DNA of 64,000 nucleotides from Sphingobium yanoikuyae (GCF_034424525.1 NZ_CP139979.1:4549501-4613500); one strand, 5' to 3'; shown: positions 9,017 to 17,767, numbered from the stretch's first letter. Numbers and translations: made by a program. The notes: generated by a model from the sequence alone, not told the origin.

Positions 9017-10009
9017 ATGATGACACGTAAACTGACCTTGGCCCTGGCGCTCGGTGCGCTGGCGTTCAGCCCCGGCGCCGCCATGGCCTGGGGCGGCACC
9101 GCCCATGAAGTGATCGATCGCGCCGCGCTCGACGCCATCCCGCAGGACGGTCCCGTCTTCCTCAAGGCCTATACCGACTATATCGCCGCCTCCGCCTCGC
9201 TGCCCGACAGCTGGCGCGGGGATTCGGAGAATTTCTCCAAGATGGAGGAAGACCCCAATCATGGCTGGTTCCGCGAGCAGTTTCGCTTCGTGAAGCCGAT
9301 CCCGCGCTCGCGCTACGAATTCATCCTGGCGCTCTACAAGCGCTATGAGACGATCAAGGACAGCGATCCGGCAACGGCCGCGCGCACCAATGTCCGCTGG
9401 ACCGGCACTTTGCCCTATGCCGCGATCGAGGCCTATGACCGGCTCGTCGTCTGCATGCGCCATGTCCGCAAGGCGCAGGCCGAAGGGGGCGACATATCCA
9501 TCCCGGCCCAACATTGCGCCTTCCAGACGATCCGCCTTGGCCATTATATCGGTGACGGCGCCCAGCCCCTGCATGACTCGATCCATTCGGATGGCTGGCG
9601 CGGCGGCAATCCCAGCGGCTACACCCGCGATCGCAGCATCCACGGCCGCTTCGAAAGCCAGTTCGTCGATGGCATGAAGCTGACCGTGGCGGATATCGCG
9701 CCGCGCATCGGTGCGCCCGGTCATCGCGACGGCGACATGTTCGACGCGATCCTCGCCTTCCTGGATCAGGCCGGCGATCGGATGGAATATGTCTATCAGC
9801 TGGAAAAGCGGGACGGCTTTGCCGACTTCGCCGACAAGGATGTGCGCGCCCTCGTCTATGAACGGACTGCTGCCGGCGCCGCCATGCTGCGCGACATGCT
9901 CTGCCGCGCCTGGGCCGAAAGCGCCAGTCCGCCGGCCAGGGTCGTGCCCGCGCCGCTCGATTTCTCCAACCCGCGCTTCAATCCGGAAACTGGATCGGCG
10001 CCCGACTGA
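9017..10009 (+). CDS. exported S1/P1 nuclease or phospholipase C-like zinc enzyme
   Basis: 330 residues with GGGAGG just upstream. The signal peptide should be cut after AMA, leaving Trp as the mature first residue (WGGTAH). In this superfamily the N-terminal Trp and nearby His bind the zinc cluster. Further ligand-like motifs are LGHYIGDGAQPLHDS and the FESQFVDG stretch. This family hydrolyses phosphodiester bonds in nucleic acid or phospholipids in the periplasm or outside. It lies 8 bases after the YdcF-like gene in the same operon. Its last 154 bases are overlapped on the other strand by the transporter gene. Confidence 0.82.
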   Translation: MMTRKLTLALALGALAFSPGAAMAWGGTAHEVIDRAALDAIPQDGPVFLKAYTDYIAASASLPDSWRGDSENFSKMEEDPNHGWFREQFRFVKPIPRSRYEFILALYKRYETIKDSDPATAARTNVRWTGTLPYAAIEAYDRLVVCMRHVRKAQAEGGDISIPAQHCAFQTIRLGHYIGDGAQPLHDSIHSDGWRGGNPSGYTRDRSIHGRFESQFVDGMKLTVADIAPRIGAPGHRDGDMFDAILAFLDQAGDRMEYVYQLEKRDGFADFADKDVRALVYERTAAGAAMLRDMLCRAWAESASPPARVVPAPLDFSNPRFNPETGSAPD

Positions 10010-11382
10010 TCGCGTGCCTCCCGCCGTGCCAGCGCTGCAAGCAGCCGGGCATGGCGGGCATGGCCAAGGTCGAAGCGCCGCATCAGGAGGATCGCGCAAA
10101 GACTGCCAAGGACGGGAACGCCCAGTCCCAGGCCGAGCATGCCGGCCTGGACTGCCGCAGTCTGTGCCTGCCCCGGCACATAGCCCATCAGGCCAAGTGT
10201 CCAGCCGGTCAGACTTGAGAAGGCGGCACCGCTTGCCTTGACCACGACGAGGTAGAAGGCGAACAGGCCTGTCTCGAAGCGCCTGCCATGGCGCCATTCC
10301 ACCACATCGACGGCATCGGCCAGCAACCCCCATGGCAGCATGAACATGCTGGCGAGGCCGACGCCGATCACCGCCGCACAGATGGCCAGGGCAGGTGGCC
10401 AGGACAGGCAGGCGGCAAAACCCGCCAGCCCGATGATGCTGACCCCATGCCCCATGGCGAGCAGGGCGCTCTTGCTGAAACGTCTGGTCATGGCGGTCCA
10501 CAGGACCACGCCTGCGAATTGGCCGATCGTCACGGCCAGCAGCAAGGTCGCGACAAGATCGGGGCGGCGGACGACATAGCTGCCGATATAGAGCAGGGAG
10601 CGTCCGAACGCCGGTGCGGCAAATCCGGTGAGCAGGGCCAGAAGAGCCAGTGCCCCGACCATCGGGTCGCGAAACGGGATGTCGATGCCGTCCTGCCTTG
10701 CGCTTTGCCGGGCGGTGCGGGCCGCACCACCGCTTGGCTCGCCGCCGCAGGTCCATGCGCACAGGATCATCGTCAGGGCAAAGACGGCGCCCGTCGCCGC
10801 GCCGGTGAGCGCCAGCCGATCGAAGGACCGGGTATTGCCCGCATCTTGCACCAGCGGCGTCAACAAGGTCGCGACAATCAGCGCGCTCGCCGTACTGAAC
10901 AGCAGTCGATAGCCCGAAACACGGCCGCGCGCGCTGCTGTCGCTGGTCACTTGCGCCATCAGCGCATTGTGCGGCACGTCGATGATGGCATAGGCGCCCC
11001 GAAATATCAGCAAGGCCATGGCCAGCATCCATAGCTGTCGGGCGCCAAGCAACGGCATGGCATAGAGCAGGGCGAAGGCGATCGCGCAGGGCGTTGCTGC
11101 GACCGCCACCATCCAGCGATAGCCCTTGCCGACATGCCGCAGGCGGATCGTCAGCCGCGCCGCCAGCAGATCGAAGATCAGGTCGCCGCACAGCGCGGCG
11201 AGCATCAGCCATCCCGCCGTCGTCGCGCCAAGGTTCAGCACGTCGCTCAGCAGGAACAATATCGTCAGATCCGCGCCGCTGAAAACCAGTGCCTTGCCGA
11301 AATTGCCGGAGGCATAGGCCAGCATGCGGCCATCGTCCCGTGTCCAGATCACCTCGATCGCCCCTGATGGTCGTGACCGCAC
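9856..11382 (-). CDS. MFS/GPH-type sugar:cation symporter
   Basis: 508 residues from the first ATG; a second ATG at 11325 (MLAYASGNFGKAL) is an alternative start. About 12 hydrophobic segments are visible, with GPH-family features such as the DVPHNALMAQVTSD loop after helix 4 and MLPWGLLADAVDVVEWRHGRR in the second half. It should import a glycoside or related solute with a cation through the inner membrane. This would complete an uptake chain with the TonB receptor. The last ~50 residues are hydrophilic, Ser/Ala/Gly-rich and encoded opposite the nuclease gene, so they are probably a non-essential extension. Confidence 0.87.
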   Translation of the reverse strand: MRSRPSGAIEVIWTRDDGRMLAYASGNFGKALVFSGADLTILFLLSDVLNLGATTAGWLMLAALCGDLIFDLLAARLTIRLRHVGKGYRWMVAVAATPCAIAFALLYAMPLLGARQLWMLAMALLIFRGAYAIIDVPHNALMAQVTSDSSARGRVSGYRLLFSTASALIVATLLTPLVQDAGNTRSFDRLALTGAATGAVFALTMILCAWTCGGEPSGGAARTARQSARQDGIDIPFRDPMVGALALLALLTGFAAPAFGRSLLYIGSYVVRRPDLVATLLLAVTIGQFAGVVLWTAMTRRFSKSALLAMGHGVSIIGLAGFAACLSWPPALAICAAVIGVGLASMFMLPWGLLADAVDVVEWRHGRRFETGLFAFYLVVVKASGAAFSSLTGWTLGLMGYVPGQAQTAAVQAGMLGLGLGVPVLGSLCAILLMRRFDLGHARHARLLAALARREARDQSGADPVSGLKRGLEKSSGAGTTLAGGLALSAQARQSMSRSMAAPAAVRS

Positions 11383-11605
11383 GGGGAATTGCGGAATGCG
11401 TCGCGCCTAGAAGCGCATTCTTTCATTTGTGCGACAAGGGCGTTGGGAATGGGGCCGGTGGCTTATCGCCATTGGCAGCCCTGGACCACGCGACAGGGCG
11501 GGCCACAGGCGGATCAGGGCCGCGTGGCCGCAGCAGGAAAGCGCATGTGACAACGCGGCCTTGCTGCCCCCGAAGGGTGATTATCGCATCGATTTCTGGG
11601 AAAAC

Positions 11606-11650
11606 TGGAGCGGGCGAAGGGATTCGAACCCTCGACCCCAACCTTGGCAA
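11606..11650 (-). other. 3' fragment of a tRNA-Gly(GCC) gene; probable attachment site
   Basis: Read on the minus strand this gives an anticodon loop TTGCCAA (GCC anticodon), the 3' anticodon stem GGTTG, a T-arm GAGGG-TTCGAAT-CCCTT, the acceptor 3' strand CGCCCGC, T and an encoded CCA. The 5' half with the D-arm is absent. A tyrosine integrase starts about 210 bases away and the sequence beyond is AT-richer. This is the usual result of element integration into a tRNA gene, leaving a displaced 3' copy. It is not a functional tRNA. Confidence 0.85.
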
Positions 11651-11861
11651 TTCGCCCGAAGCGTATTTTCTGTCTTTTTCGATTTTATCCTAGAACGGCA
11701 AAAAGCACGCATTTCTGCCGTTTATTTGCGATCGGGACTCGTCAGTGTTATCCTGCCCTACGCTCGGATTTGACCTCCAGGACTTATAAAATAAGCAAAA
11801 TCAGGTCGAAATCCGGAAAAAGTAAGCAGATTTTTGGGTCATTTGGCAGGCGACTGAAATC

Positions 11862-13100
11862 ATGGCGAAAATCACAAAAACTCTCATCGAAGCTCAGAAA
11901 CCTTCGAAAGATGGGGTCAAGGGTTCGAATCATCTTCTATGGGACAGCGAGCTGCGTGGCTTCGGTGTTTCTATCGGCCAGAGCCGGCGAAGTTTCGTCG
12001 TTCAGTACCGTTTGCCGAACGGACAGAGCCGTCGAAAGGTGATCGGTCGGTTCGGGTTGATGACCGTGGAGGAAGCCAGGCGGCAGGCTCGCATCATCCT
12101 TGGCGATGTCGCCAATGGGCGAGACCCTGTCGAGGATGCCCGGTCGAGCGGGCAGGGCTATACTGTAGACCAGATTTGTGACTGGTACCTTGAGCGAGCC
12201 TCAGCCGGCAAAATCATCGGCAGAAGCCGCAAACCGATCAAGGCATCCACTCTGACGATGGATCGAAGTCGTGTCGATGCCCACATCCGTCCGTTGCTAG
12301 GCCACAGAATAATTGCCACATTGAAGCTCGGTGATATCGAAGGCGCCCAAGCCGACATCGCTGCTGGTGCGACCTCCAAGCCCAGGGTGGGCAGTCGGGG
12401 GGGAGCCACCAAAGGCGGCGAAGGCGTAGCCTCGCGCTGCATGTCTACGCTTCACTCGATTTTCGAACATGCCGTGCGACTTGGCGAAATCGAAAAAAAT
12501 CCCGCGAGGGGCATTCGCAGAATTGCGAGCACGCCCAAAATGAGGTGGCTCTCTCAGGCTGAGATCAGGAAACTCGGCATAGCGCTCAGAGAAGCTGAGG
12601 CAGATGACGAGCATCCTACCGGGATAGCCGTGATCCGATTGCTGTTGCTGACTGGCTTTCGTCGGCTCGAAGCACTCAGTCTTGAGCGCGACTGGCTCCT
12701 TGATGAGGAGAGCGCGATTCACTTCAGGACGACAAAAACGGGGGCGCAACGACGCGTGATAGGTCAGCCTGCTCTCCAGCTTCTTTCGGCGCAAGCCGAT
12801 TCGGGTTCGCGATATTTCTTCCCAGCCGATTGGGGAGAAGGCCACTTCATCGGCATAGTGCGGGTCTTGGATAGAATTTGCCATCGAGCAGGACTCGAAG
12901 GCGTGACACCGCATGTCTTGCGCCACACTTTCGCAAGTGTCGCAGGCGGGCTTGGCTACTCCGAACTCACGATTGCGGCACTGCTGGGACACGCGTCCCG
13001 CGGCGTCACGCAGCGCTACATCCATATCGACGAGCCGCTGCGCGCGGCCGCAACGGCGGTAGCCGAGTATATCGATGAACTTTTGCGAGGGTGCAGATGA
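11862..13100 (+). CDS. tyrosine-type site-specific integrase
   Basis: 412 residues, full length for P4-like integrases. There is an N-terminal arm-binding domain (DSELRGFGVSI, RKVIGRFGLMTVEEAR), a core-binding domain, and a catalytic domain with all expected residues: Arg267 (LTGFRRLEAL), Lys292 (TTKTG), His351 and Arg354 (HVLRHTF), His377 (LLGHAS) and Tyr386 (TQRYIHID). It should recombine element DNA with the neighbouring tRNA-Gly attachment site. Base composition is lower in GC than the genes on either side, consistent with transfer. It appears intact, so it may still be active. Confidence 0.95.
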   Translation: MAKITKTLIEAQKPSKDGVKGSNHLLWDSELRGFGVSIGQSRRSFVVQYRLPNGQSRRKVIGRFGLMTVEEARRQARIILGDVANGRDPVEDARSSGQGYTVDQICDWYLERASAGKIIGRSRKPIKASTLTMDRSRVDAHIRPLLGHRIIATLKLGDIEGAQADIAAGATSKPRVGSRGGATKGGEGVASRCMSTLHSIFEHAVRLGEIEKNPARGIRRIASTPKMRWLSQAEIRKLGIALREAEADDEHPTGIAVIRLLLLTGFRRLEALSLERDWLLDEESAIHFRTTKTGAQRRVIGQPALQLLSAQADSGSRYFFPADWGEGHFIGIVRVLDRICHRAGLEGVTPHVLRHTFASVAGGLGYSELTIAALLGHASRGVTQRYIHIDEPLRAAATAVAEYIDELLRGCR

Positions 13101-13175
13101 TCGCCCTCCACCATCATGACATGGAGATGAGCCCCTTATACGAGGTCGGCCGTTTTTCAGCGAAGCCTCTCCGCC

Positions 13176-13193
13176 AGAGCGATGGCTCTTTTT
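13176..13193 (+). terminator. possible rho-independent terminator after the integrase
   Basis: A 5-bp stem AGAGC/GCTCT with a GATG loop is followed directly by a run of four or five T, about 75 bases after the integrase stop. The stem is short, so termination would be modest. Confidence 0.4.
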
Positions 13194-13292
13194 CGCTACC
13201 AGACGTTATCAGCCTGCAACTATTCCGAAGAATGTGATGGTGGCCTCTTCGTGCCAAGGAGGCGAGCCGGATCATCCCAAGCGGTGAGACAT

Positions 13293-13634
13293 ATGAAAGA
13301 GGCAGATGCCCAGAAGCGCGATGCTTTGGTCCCGCAAAGCGCAGCCCTATTCAGCGGCAGGACGGAAACCGCCCAGTTAGCATCCCCAATCATCAATGGC
13401 TCTTCGATTACCTTCGTTTGTGCTTCGACGCGCGGAGCCGCGGCCCTCGACGCGAGCTCGCTCAGGGCGCGGCCCAGGAAAGCGCAGGACTGTGGCGGCG
13501 ACAATATCCCCGATGCCACTCTCACAGCACAGATGATCCAGGCCTGGCGGGCTGGCACAGTCGACCGGGCTCGAAATGAATTTCATTCCTGCCGCCTCCA
13601 CATTCGCATCGATCACAGGACGCGCGAACAATGA
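13293..13634 (+). CDS. doubtful hypothetical protein between integrase and lipoprotein gene
   Basis: 113 residues from an ATG with a GGTGAG box 6 bases upstream. The stop overlaps the next gene's ATG (ATGA), which is the only feature favouring it. The translation is hydrophilic, with no recognised domain, motif or membrane segment, and looks compositionally unlike its neighbours. The stretch 13101-13292 before it holds nothing else recognisable apart from the short hairpin. It may be a decayed gene or non-coding DNA at the element border. Confidence 0.22.
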   Translation: MKEADAQKRDALVPQSAALFSGRTETAQLASPIINGSSITFVCASTRGAAALDASSLRARPRKAQDCGGDNIPDATLTAQMIQAWRAGTVDRARNEFHSCRLHIRIDHRTREQ

Positions 13635-14077
13635 AGCGCGCGATAATCCTTGCCGTTTCTCTCCTCGCCGCATGCGATATATTGCCTCGCGATCCGGCCG
13701 GCACATCGAAGCGGATTGCTGAGCGACGAAGCTTCACGGTCGCACTCGCCGATCCCACTGTGCACGAAGCGGCACAAGTCCGGACGCTGGTACATGAAAT
13801 CGAGCGGCGAACCCGCGCGAAGGCACAATGGCGGCCAGGCGCGGGCGAGGTACTTTTCCAGCAGCTTGACGACGGTACGATTGACCTGGTGATCGGACGT
13901 TTTTCGGCCGAGAGCCCCTGGGCGATGGATGTGGCATTTGGTCCGCCTCTCTCGACGACGGGAACGAAAGACGTGCCGCTGCAACTCAAGGCGGCCATGC
14001 GCAACGGCGAGAACCGGTGGATCATGACAGTCGAGCGTGCGAGCCGCGCGATTTCGCAGGAGGCGCGCGACGAATGA
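13631..14077 (+). CDS. small lipoprotein resembling a solute-binding protein lobe
   Basis: 148 residues beginning with a lipoprotein signal ending LLAAC (lipobox Cys15). The mature part (RRSFTVALADPTV, LFQQLDDGTIDLVIGRFSAESPWAM) resembles the first lobe of periplasmic amino-acid-type binding proteins. It is far shorter than the usual 250 residues, so only one lobe is present. It overlaps the following cation transporter gene by ATGA, so the pair is translationally coupled. A role in metal or solute handling with that transporter is an inference from the coupling. Confidence 0.65.
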   Translation: MKRAIILAVSLLAACDILPRDPAGTSKRIAERRSFTVALADPTVHEAAQVRTLVHEIERRTRAKAQWRPGAGEVLFQQLDDGTIDLVIGRFSAESPWAMDVAFGPPLSTTGTKDVPLQLKAAMRNGENRWIMTVERASRAISQEARDE

Positions 14078-15009
14078 GCGATACAAGTCTTCCCGATGAG
14101 CTGCGCGAGACGATGGCGCGGGCGGTGCGCCTGGAATATTGGAACATCTTCTGGACTCTAACCATCATCGTGACGATGGGCCTAGTGCTTGGTCAGAGCC
14201 AGACGATGAAGACCGCGTGGATAGAGGACACGCTGGGCCTGGTTCCGCCTGTCATGTTCCTGATCGCCGCGCATATGGAGCGTCGCGCCCATCGATCGCG
14301 CCGCTTTCCTTTCGGTTTCGAGCGGGTCAACGGCCTTGGTTTCTTTGTGGCGGCTGTTGCACTGACTGCCGTCGGCGCGCTGCTTCTCTACAATGCGGTG
14401 ATGGCGCTGGGCTCGCAGGAGCACGCAACCGTCGGATCGATCGTCATTCTGGGGCATGATATCTGGTTGGGATGGCTGATGATCGCCGCCCAGATCTACT
14501 CCCTCATCCCGCCGCTCTTCATCGGCCGGAAGGAACTTCCGCTGGCGCAGGCTCTCAACGACAAGCTGCTGCATACCGACGCACTCATGAACAAGGCCAA
14601 TTGGCTGACCGGGGCGGCGGGGCTCGCCGGTGTCATTGGGCTGGGGCTTGGCTGGTGGTGGGCTGACGCGTTGGCAGCAGCAATCATTTCGCTCGATGTC
14701 CTTAATGACGGTATCAAGGCGTTGCGCTCTTCCACGGCAGAACTGGTCGATGGTGCGCCGAGGGCGCTTTCCAGCACTGATCTTTCGGATGATGCGCAAA
14801 GCCTGTGTGATCGCCTCAGCGCTGAATTTCCCGGTGCCACGATACGGCTGCGGGAAACCGGCCGCCTTATTCGCGCCGAAGTGCATGACACGCATCCACC
14901 GGGCGAATGCCGTCACCCGCGCCATTATTGGCCGGAGGGTGAGGACAGGGCGTGGCGGTTGGCACAGGTGAGCTTCATCCCGCCTGTTGGACGCGAGGAA
15001 GGAAATTAG
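14074..15009 (+). CDS. cation diffusion facilitator-type transporter
   Basis: 311 residues, starting at the ATG that overlaps the lipoprotein stop; an AGGAGG box lies 11 bases upstream. It has six predicted membrane helices in the CDF pattern: a short loop RRFPFGFERVNGLGFFVAAVAL typical of CDF helix 2-3, TM5 with HTDALMNKANWLTG, and TM6 with WWADALAAAIISLDVLNDGIKAL. A cytosolic C-terminal domain contains a His-rich stretch near the end. These proteins export divalent metals by proton antiport. The usual HxxxD pair of TM5 is altered, so the metal preference is unclear. It is convergent with a second CDF gene, overlapping by 4 bases. Confidence 0.8.
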   Translation: MSDTSLPDELRETMARAVRLEYWNIFWTLTIIVTMGLVLGQSQTMKTAWIEDTLGLVPPVMFLIAAHMERRAHRSRRFPFGFERVNGLGFFVAAVALTAVGALLLYNAVMALGSQEHATVGSIVILGHDIWLGWLMIAAQIYSLIPPLFIGRKELPLAQALNDKLLHTDALMNKANWLTGAAGLAGVIGLGLGWWWADALAAAIISLDVLNDGIKALRSSTAELVDGAPRALSSTDLSDDAQSLCDRLSAEFPGATIRLRETGRLIRAEVHDTHPPGECRHPRHYWPEGEDRAWRLAQVSFIPPVGREEGN

Positions 15010-15953
15010 GCCGGCGGTGTTTGTCGCACGGCATCCGACTGCTTTTCCGGCCGGATGTAAATGGACGTCAGATCGGGGACGCAAGCCTTCATTTCGCGTT
15101 CAATATCCTCGATCAGACGCTCTGCATCTCCCATCGGCAGATCGTCGACGAAATCAGCACTGATCGCTACGAAAACGGCATCAGGCGCGGTATGGATCGT
15201 ACGGACATGATTGACCGCACTGATCTGCGACCGCTTGGCGAGAATGGTCCATAAAGCCGAAATGATCGCCGGGTCGGCGCTTTCACCGATCAACAGGCCC
15301 TTGGCTTCGCGCGCAAGCAGAATAGCGACGCCAGCCAGAATGAGACCAATGGCAATCGATGCAAAACCGTCAATCCGTGGATTTGCGAAATAGTGGCTGG
15401 CCCAGACGCCGATGCCTGCAATGGCGAGGCCGATCAGCGCAGCGCTGTCCTCGAACAGGACAATGAACCCGGCGGGATCCTTGGATCGGCGGATCGATTG
15501 CCACCAACTGCTGGCACCGCGCTTGCCGTTGAATTCTCGCACCGCAATGAACCAGCTTGTTCCTTCAAGCAGCACAGCGACACCCAACACCACATAATTG
15601 ATCGTCGGATCACGCAAGGGCTCAGGATCGGCGATGTGCAACCAGCCCTCGTAGATCGAAACGCCCGCGCCGACGGCAAAGATCAGGATCGCGACGACGA
15701 AGGCCCAGAAATAGAGTTCGCGGCCATAGCCGAAGGGATGGGTGGCGTCGGCGGGACGTCTGGCCTTTGCCTGACCATAGAGCAGCAGAACCTGATTTCC
15801 GCTGTCGACCAGCGAGTGGACACCCTCGGTCAGCATGGAAGAAGAGCCACTGATCGCCGCCGCCACGAACTTGGCGACCGCTATCCCGACATTGGCGAAA
15901 AGCGCGCCGTAGAGGACGATATTCTCGCGGATTTTGCGTGACAAACCGGCCAT
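15006..15953 (-). CDS. cation diffusion facilitator transporter (ZnT9-like subgroup)
   Basis: 315 residues. The TM2 motif LTEGVHSLVDSGNQ carries the HxxxD metal site, and the following loop ATHPFGYGRELYFWAF is typical. TM5 carries LFEDSAALIGL, where Glu-Asp replaces the common HxxxD, as in the SLC30A9/ZnT9-like branch of the CDF family. A cytosolic C-terminal domain follows (ISAVNHVRTIHTAPD...DLPMGDAERLIEDIEREM). It probably exports zinc or a related divalent metal. A flavodoxin-fold gene lies 5 bases upstream on the same strand, so the two form an operon. Confidence 0.88.
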   Translation of the reverse strand: MAGLSRKIRENIVLYGALFANVGIAVAKFVAAAISGSSSMLTEGVHSLVDSGNQVLLLYGQAKARRPADATHPFGYGRELYFWAFVVAILIFAVGAGVSIYEGWLHIADPEPLRDPTINYVVLGVAVLLEGTSWFIAVREFNGKRGASSWWQSIRRSKDPAGFIVLFEDSAALIGLAIAGIGVWASHYFANPRIDGFASIAIGLILAGVAILLAREAKGLLIGESADPAIISALWTILAKRSQISAVNHVRTIHTAPDAVFVAISADFVDDLPMGDAERLIEDIEREMKACVPDLTSIYIRPEKQSDAVRQTPPA

Positions 15954-15958
15954 CGCGT

Positions 15959-16567
15959 TCAGCCTGGATAAGGGCTAGACTGAAGCAGGCTTGCGAGATG
16001 CGCGGCATTGCCGGCGACCATTTTCGCCGTCTTCATTACCGCCTCCGGCGTCTCGCCGAGATCCTTGAAATCGACCGCCCCCATCGCTTCGCCGACCCAA
16101 TAGCAGGCCGCAACAGCGGGGATCGTCCAGCCCACATCGTTCAAAGCCTGGAACAGCTGAGCGGAGCAGAAGTGGGCGCCATCTTCATTACCCACGATTG
16201 CTGCGACAGCGACCTTCCCATAGCTCGGCATCCGACCCTCATCGTCGGTCTCGGAGAGGAAAGCATCCATCCGTTCCAGGACGCGTTTGGCGATGCTGCT
16301 GATTTGCCCCATCCAGATCGGTCCTCCGAAGATCACAATGTCATGAGCGAGTATCTTCTCGCGCAGTCCAGGCCACGCATCGCCATCCCCTTCGTCGGAG
16401 CTAACGCCTGGGCTGATGTCAAGGGCTGCAACCCGGACCGTTTCGCTGACCGTCACATCATTCTTGCTGAAGGCCCTCGTCAACACGGCGATCATCGCGT
16501 CGGTCGAACTCTCCTGGCGGGAGTCCGCCTTGAGCGTGCAGTTAAGCGCCAGCGCCTTGAGCGGCAT
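15959..16567 (-). CDS. flavodoxin-fold NAD(P)H-dependent oxidoreductase
   Basis: 202 residues. It opens with KALALNCTLKADSRQESSTDAM, the phosphate-binding loop of the FMN reductase/flavodoxin-like fold. It continues with HDIVIFGGPIWMGQISSIAKRVLERMD, the conserved GGPIWMG flavin-contact stretch. Members transfer electrons from NAD(P)H through FMN to quinones, azo dyes or other acceptors. It is the first gene of a two-gene operon with the ZnT9-like transporter and is divergent from ku. The substrate is unknown. Confidence 0.82.
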   Translation of the reverse strand: MPLKALALNCTLKADSRQESSTDAMIAVLTRAFSKNDVTVSETVRVAALDISPGVSSDEGDGDAWPGLREKILAHDIVIFGGPIWMGQISSIAKRVLERMDAFLSETDDEGRMPSYGKVAVAAIVGNEDGAHFCSAQLFQALNDVGWTIPAVAACYWVGEAMGAVDFKDLGETPEAVMKTAKMVAGNAAHLASLLQSSPYPG

Positions 16568-16838
16568 GTGTCATCTCCTTGAGGGGCCAGGATCAGCAGA
16601 ACGCGCCCATCCCTTCTTCGCGGAAAGAACACCTGGGCGCGTAATGGGTTCTGCGGATCGAGGGAGAATTGGCTGCGCGATGCCGCTGCTGTGCAACTTC
16701 CGCGTGCGCGAAAGTTCAGCGACACGCCCCGATCAGGTGCCGGTGCCAGATGGTAGCAACATGAAGATGAGTGATTTGCCTTGCCACCCCATGGGAATGG
16801 CGAAACTGTGCTGTCGGCTTTCTGTTGGAGGCTATCAC

Positions 16839-16863
16839 GGAACCAACTTGCCGATTGCACGCT
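16839..16863 (+). promoter_or_regulatory. EcfG-type promoter candidate for the ku operon
   Basis: GGAAC (16839-16843), 16 bases, then CGCT (16860-16863). This is one mismatch from GGAAC-N16-CGTT, the general-stress sigma promoter of Alphaproteobacteria. It lies 20 bases before the ku ATG, tight but feasible. Control of end joining by the stress sigma is inferred. Confidence 0.5.
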
Positions 16864-16882
16864 CTCATCGGGGAGGTCGCAC

Positions 16883-17767
16883 ATGGCTGCACGCGCATTT
16901 TGGCAGGGCCAGATCAAGCTGGCACTGGTGTCCATCCCGGTCGAAGTCTATCCCGCAACCAAATCGGGTGCGGCGGTCAGCTTTCGTCAGATTCACGAGC
17001 CAACCGGCAAACCCATTCATTATGAAAAGGTCGTGAGCGGCGTGGGGCCCGTCGACCGAGATGAGATCCTCAAGGGGTTCGAGCTTTCAAAAGGCAATTA
17101 TGTGCTGCTCGAACAGGAGGAAATCGAAGCGGTCAAGATTGAGAGCCGCAAGACCCTCGACCTCGTCCAGTTCGTCGAGGCCGATGCGATCGACGTTCTT
17201 TATTATGAGAAGCCCTATTTCGTCGTACCCGCCGATGACCTCGCAGAAGAGGCCTATGCCGTGCTGCGGGATGCGCTGCGAAAGGCAAAGAAGGTCGGAC
17301 TTGGCCAATTGTCGGTCCGTGGACGGGAACAGCTGGTATCGATCAAACCCTGTGGACGGGGGCTGGTCATGGAAGTTCTGCGCTATGCCGACGAGGTAAC
17401 CAAGGCGCAGACATATTTCCGAGGTTTGCCTGCCGATACGGTGGATGAGGACATGCTCGATCTTGCTACCAGCATCATCGACAAGCGAACGGCGCCCTTC
17501 AAGCCGGAAGAGTTTCGCGATCGCTATGTCGATGCGCTCCATCGCCTGATCGAAAAGAAGAAAAAGGCCAAGGGGAAGCGGATAATAGAAGAGGTGGACG
17601 ATGAGCCGGCGCGCAAGGGCGGCAATGTCATCGACCTGATGGCGGCGCTCAAGAAGTCAGCAGGAGAAACGGCTCGCACCCCAGCGACGAAGAAGAGGTC
17701 GAAAAGCGGTTCGGCGACAGACACTGGCAATAGACGTGCGACTGCAGCCAAGCGCAAAAGCGCGTGA
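16883..17767 (+). CDS. ku: Ku, non-homologous end-joining DNA-end-binding protein
   Basis: 294 residues from the ATG preceded by GGGAGG; the open frame extends upstream without a start signal. It opens with the bacterial Ku signature AFWQGQIKLALVSIPVEVY, followed by RQIHEPTGKPIHYEKVV and the SRKTLDLVQFVEADAID core. A Lys-rich C-terminal tail follows, as in bacterial Ku proteins that recruit LigD and bind DNA non-specifically. The homodimer ring threads onto broken DNA ends. It shares one base with the MgtC-like gene and is two genes ahead of ligD, forming an end-joining operon. Confidence 0.96.
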   Translation: MAARAFWQGQIKLALVSIPVEVYPATKSGAAVSFRQIHEPTGKPIHYEKVVSGVGPVDRDEILKGFELSKGNYVLLEQEEIEAVKIESRKTLDLVQFVEADAIDVLYYEKPYFVVPADDLAEEAYAVLRDALRKAKKVGLGQLSVRGREQLVSIKPCGRGLVMEVLRYADEVTKAQTYFRGLPADTVDEDMLDLATSIIDKRTAPFKPEEFRDRYVDALHRLIEKKKKAKGKRIIEEVDDEPARKGGNVIDLMAALKKSAGETARTPATKKRSKSGSATDTGNRRATAAKRKSA

